Shown here: positions 63,201 through 64,000 of the stretch, one piece after another
How the letters are laid out: each line of letters begins with the position of its first letter
How positions within the stretch are numbered: position 1 is the first letter of the stretch
Assembly (NCBI RefSeq): GCF_032854445.1
Contig: NW_027018135.1
Coordinates: 1 to 64,000 of the forward strand
Reading direction: 5' to 3'
DNA length: 64,000 nt
Source of the DNA: Liolophura sinensis
Taxonomy: Eukaryota; Mollusca; Polyplacophora; Chitonida; Chitonidae
Translations under genes and position numbers: made by a program
Notes under the pieces: model-generated
Databases searched by the model: none
Seen by the model: only the letters and a program-made list of their open reading frames with translations
Told to the model about the DNA's origin: nothing

Positions 63201-64000
63201 CAAGTACAAATGGTGTGGTTTTTCTACACGTAGATAAAGACATTAAGATTGTCTTGCACTTAGAAGTAAGACAATTGCTGGGTGAGTTAAATTGGCTTGG
63301 CCCAAAGATTTGACGTCTTCTGGGCTACCGAAGGGCACATAACTTATAGTCAAAAGTTGAATATAGTAATGACCAGTCGCGATTGTACAGAGTACAGTGT
63401 AGCCGATTTCAATTAACAAAAAGACGAAGCAAAAATGCAAAAGTGGAAAAACTGTTCCAGTGCTACTAGTAAGAGGCTAATCCGACGTATTTTGTGACGA
63501 GAAATCGAATGGTGCAAACCGCGTTGCTCTCCGACCAATACTTTTGGCTGTAGCGACAGATCAATGATCATTGATGTCATAATCACGTGCCCAGCAACGG
63601 CTCTTACTCCATGGAAACCAGGGATATTTGCAATTTTTTAACAGCTGCCGATGCCTGGCCCAATTCCACATCTTTTGGCACCTTATAAATGTGGGTCAGT
63701 GTTTAGTTGTACTTTTTACAGCAGACTGTATCAAGTACCTTGTGTTTTTTATGTACAAATGGTCTGGTTTTTCTACACGTAGATAAAGACATTGAGATTG
63801 TCTTGGACTTAGAAGTAAGACAATTGCTGGGTGAGTTAAATGGGCTTGGCCCAAAGATTTCAGGTCTTCTGGGCTACAGAAGGGCACATAACTTATAGTC
63901 AAAAGTTGAATATAGTAATGACCAGTCGCGATTGTACAGAGTACAGTGTAGCCGATTTCAATTAACAAAAAGACCAGGCAAAAATGCAAAAGTGGAAAAA
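60200..64000. repeat. Right-edge units with returning B class
   Basis: Units B 60388, B 60937, G 61486, T 62034, G 62583, G 63132, T 63680 (partial). The two B heads ('tattcatgtgggtctgtgg') are the first since 27451, a gap of 33 kb. The G units at 61486 and 62583 share 'gataaatacattaag' (near 61591 and 62687), and 63132 also has 'acattaag'. The 61486 unit is one base short at 'gcttagcgaaag' (near 61652); the 63132 unit is one T short in 'gtacttttacag' (near 63164). The array continues past the window edge. Confidence 0.82.

Larger units (their letters stand above)
1..64000. repeat. 549-bp satellite array filling the window
   Basis: Head-to-tail copies of a unit of about 549 bp cover every base. 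The anchor 'acctt' after 'ttttggc' occurs 117 times, first at 1 and last at 63680, so there are 116 complete units and one 321-bp partial. Outside 10433-17020 every spacing I measured is 548, 549 or 550 bp. All units run in the same direction, and no inverted unit, transposon, telomere repeat or non-repeat spacer is seen. Such pure arrays are known from eukaryotic centromeric, pericentromeric and subtelomeric heterochromatin; placing this one in any of these is inference. I do not recognise the family, so the species is open. Both array ends lie outside the window. Confidence 0.97.

Noticed and set aside
1-64000. CRISPR array or prokaryotic repeat region
   Set aside because: The unit is 549 bp with no unique spacers, no cas genes, and divergence along the whole unit; this is satellite DNA.
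1-64000. Tandem rDNA or 5S/tRNA gene cluster
   Set aside because: No rRNA core sequence and no A-box/B-box pair of a Pol III gene could be found in the unit on either strand.
1-64000. Transposon or LTR element making up the unit
   Set aside because: No terminal repeats, target-site duplications or transposase/reverse transcriptase motifs are seen, and units abut without gaps.

Overview
The whole window is one uninterrupted satellite (macrosatellite-like) array. I see no protein-coding gene, RNA gene, transposon or unique sequence in it. A unit of about 549 bp repeats head to tail, all in the same orientation, from the first base to the last. Using the 'acctt' that follows 'ttttggc' as an anchor, I place 117 unit starts between 1 and 63680. 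That is 116 complete units (mean spacing 63679/116 = 548.96 bp) plus a 321-bp partial unit at the right edge. Neither end of the array is in the window. One hand-counted unit (8237-8785) is 41.7% G+C (229/549) with about 18 CpG, which is only mildly depleted. A tandem array of this size and purity indicates a eukaryotic nuclear genome, probably centromeric, pericentromeric or subtelomeric heterochromatin. The species cannot be told from the sequence.

Units fall into recurring classes, named here by the bases after the anchor: G (tactgaagtggg), A (tactgaagtgga), B (tattcatgtgggtctg), T (tataaatgtggg), K (taaaaatgtggg) and K' (aaaatgtgtgtcag). G, A and B mostly share one body type (gggaaatttgc, ggctcaattccgc, gttcagttg). 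T, K and K' mostly share the other (gggatatttgc, ggcccaattc, gtttagttg).

Layout: 1-3.4 kb is mixed T/G/K units. 3.4-7.0 kb is a block that recurs at about 16.0-18.5 kb and 21.05-24.1 kb. 7.1-10.4 kb is an A-B dimer repeated three times. 10.43-17.02 kb is the same kind of sequence but full of one-base indels and one 17-bp deletion. 18.6-29.1 kb has A-B-G trimers around the third block copy. 29.1-34.0 kb is mixed. 34.1-41.6 kb is an adjacent seven-unit duplication. 41.7-47.5 kb is a mosaic with a five-unit periodicity. 47.57-55.26 kb is a second, independent seven-unit duplication. 56.2-60.2 kb is a four-unit duplication. 60.3-64.0 kb has returning B units and mixed units.

The pattern fits repeated unequal exchange and gene conversion at several unit multiples (2, 3, 4, 5, 7, 8, 31). 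The many 60-170 codon open frames on both strands are shadows of this repeat: the same frame is closed by fixed stop codons in whole classes of units, and most differences change the amino acid. The main points for a second look are the nested higher-order structure, the linked two-unit module carrying AATAAA, the indel-rich stretch that looks like unpolished assembly, and short conserved elements inside the unit (phased A-tracts, palindromes, CCAAT/CACGTG/TATAAAT).
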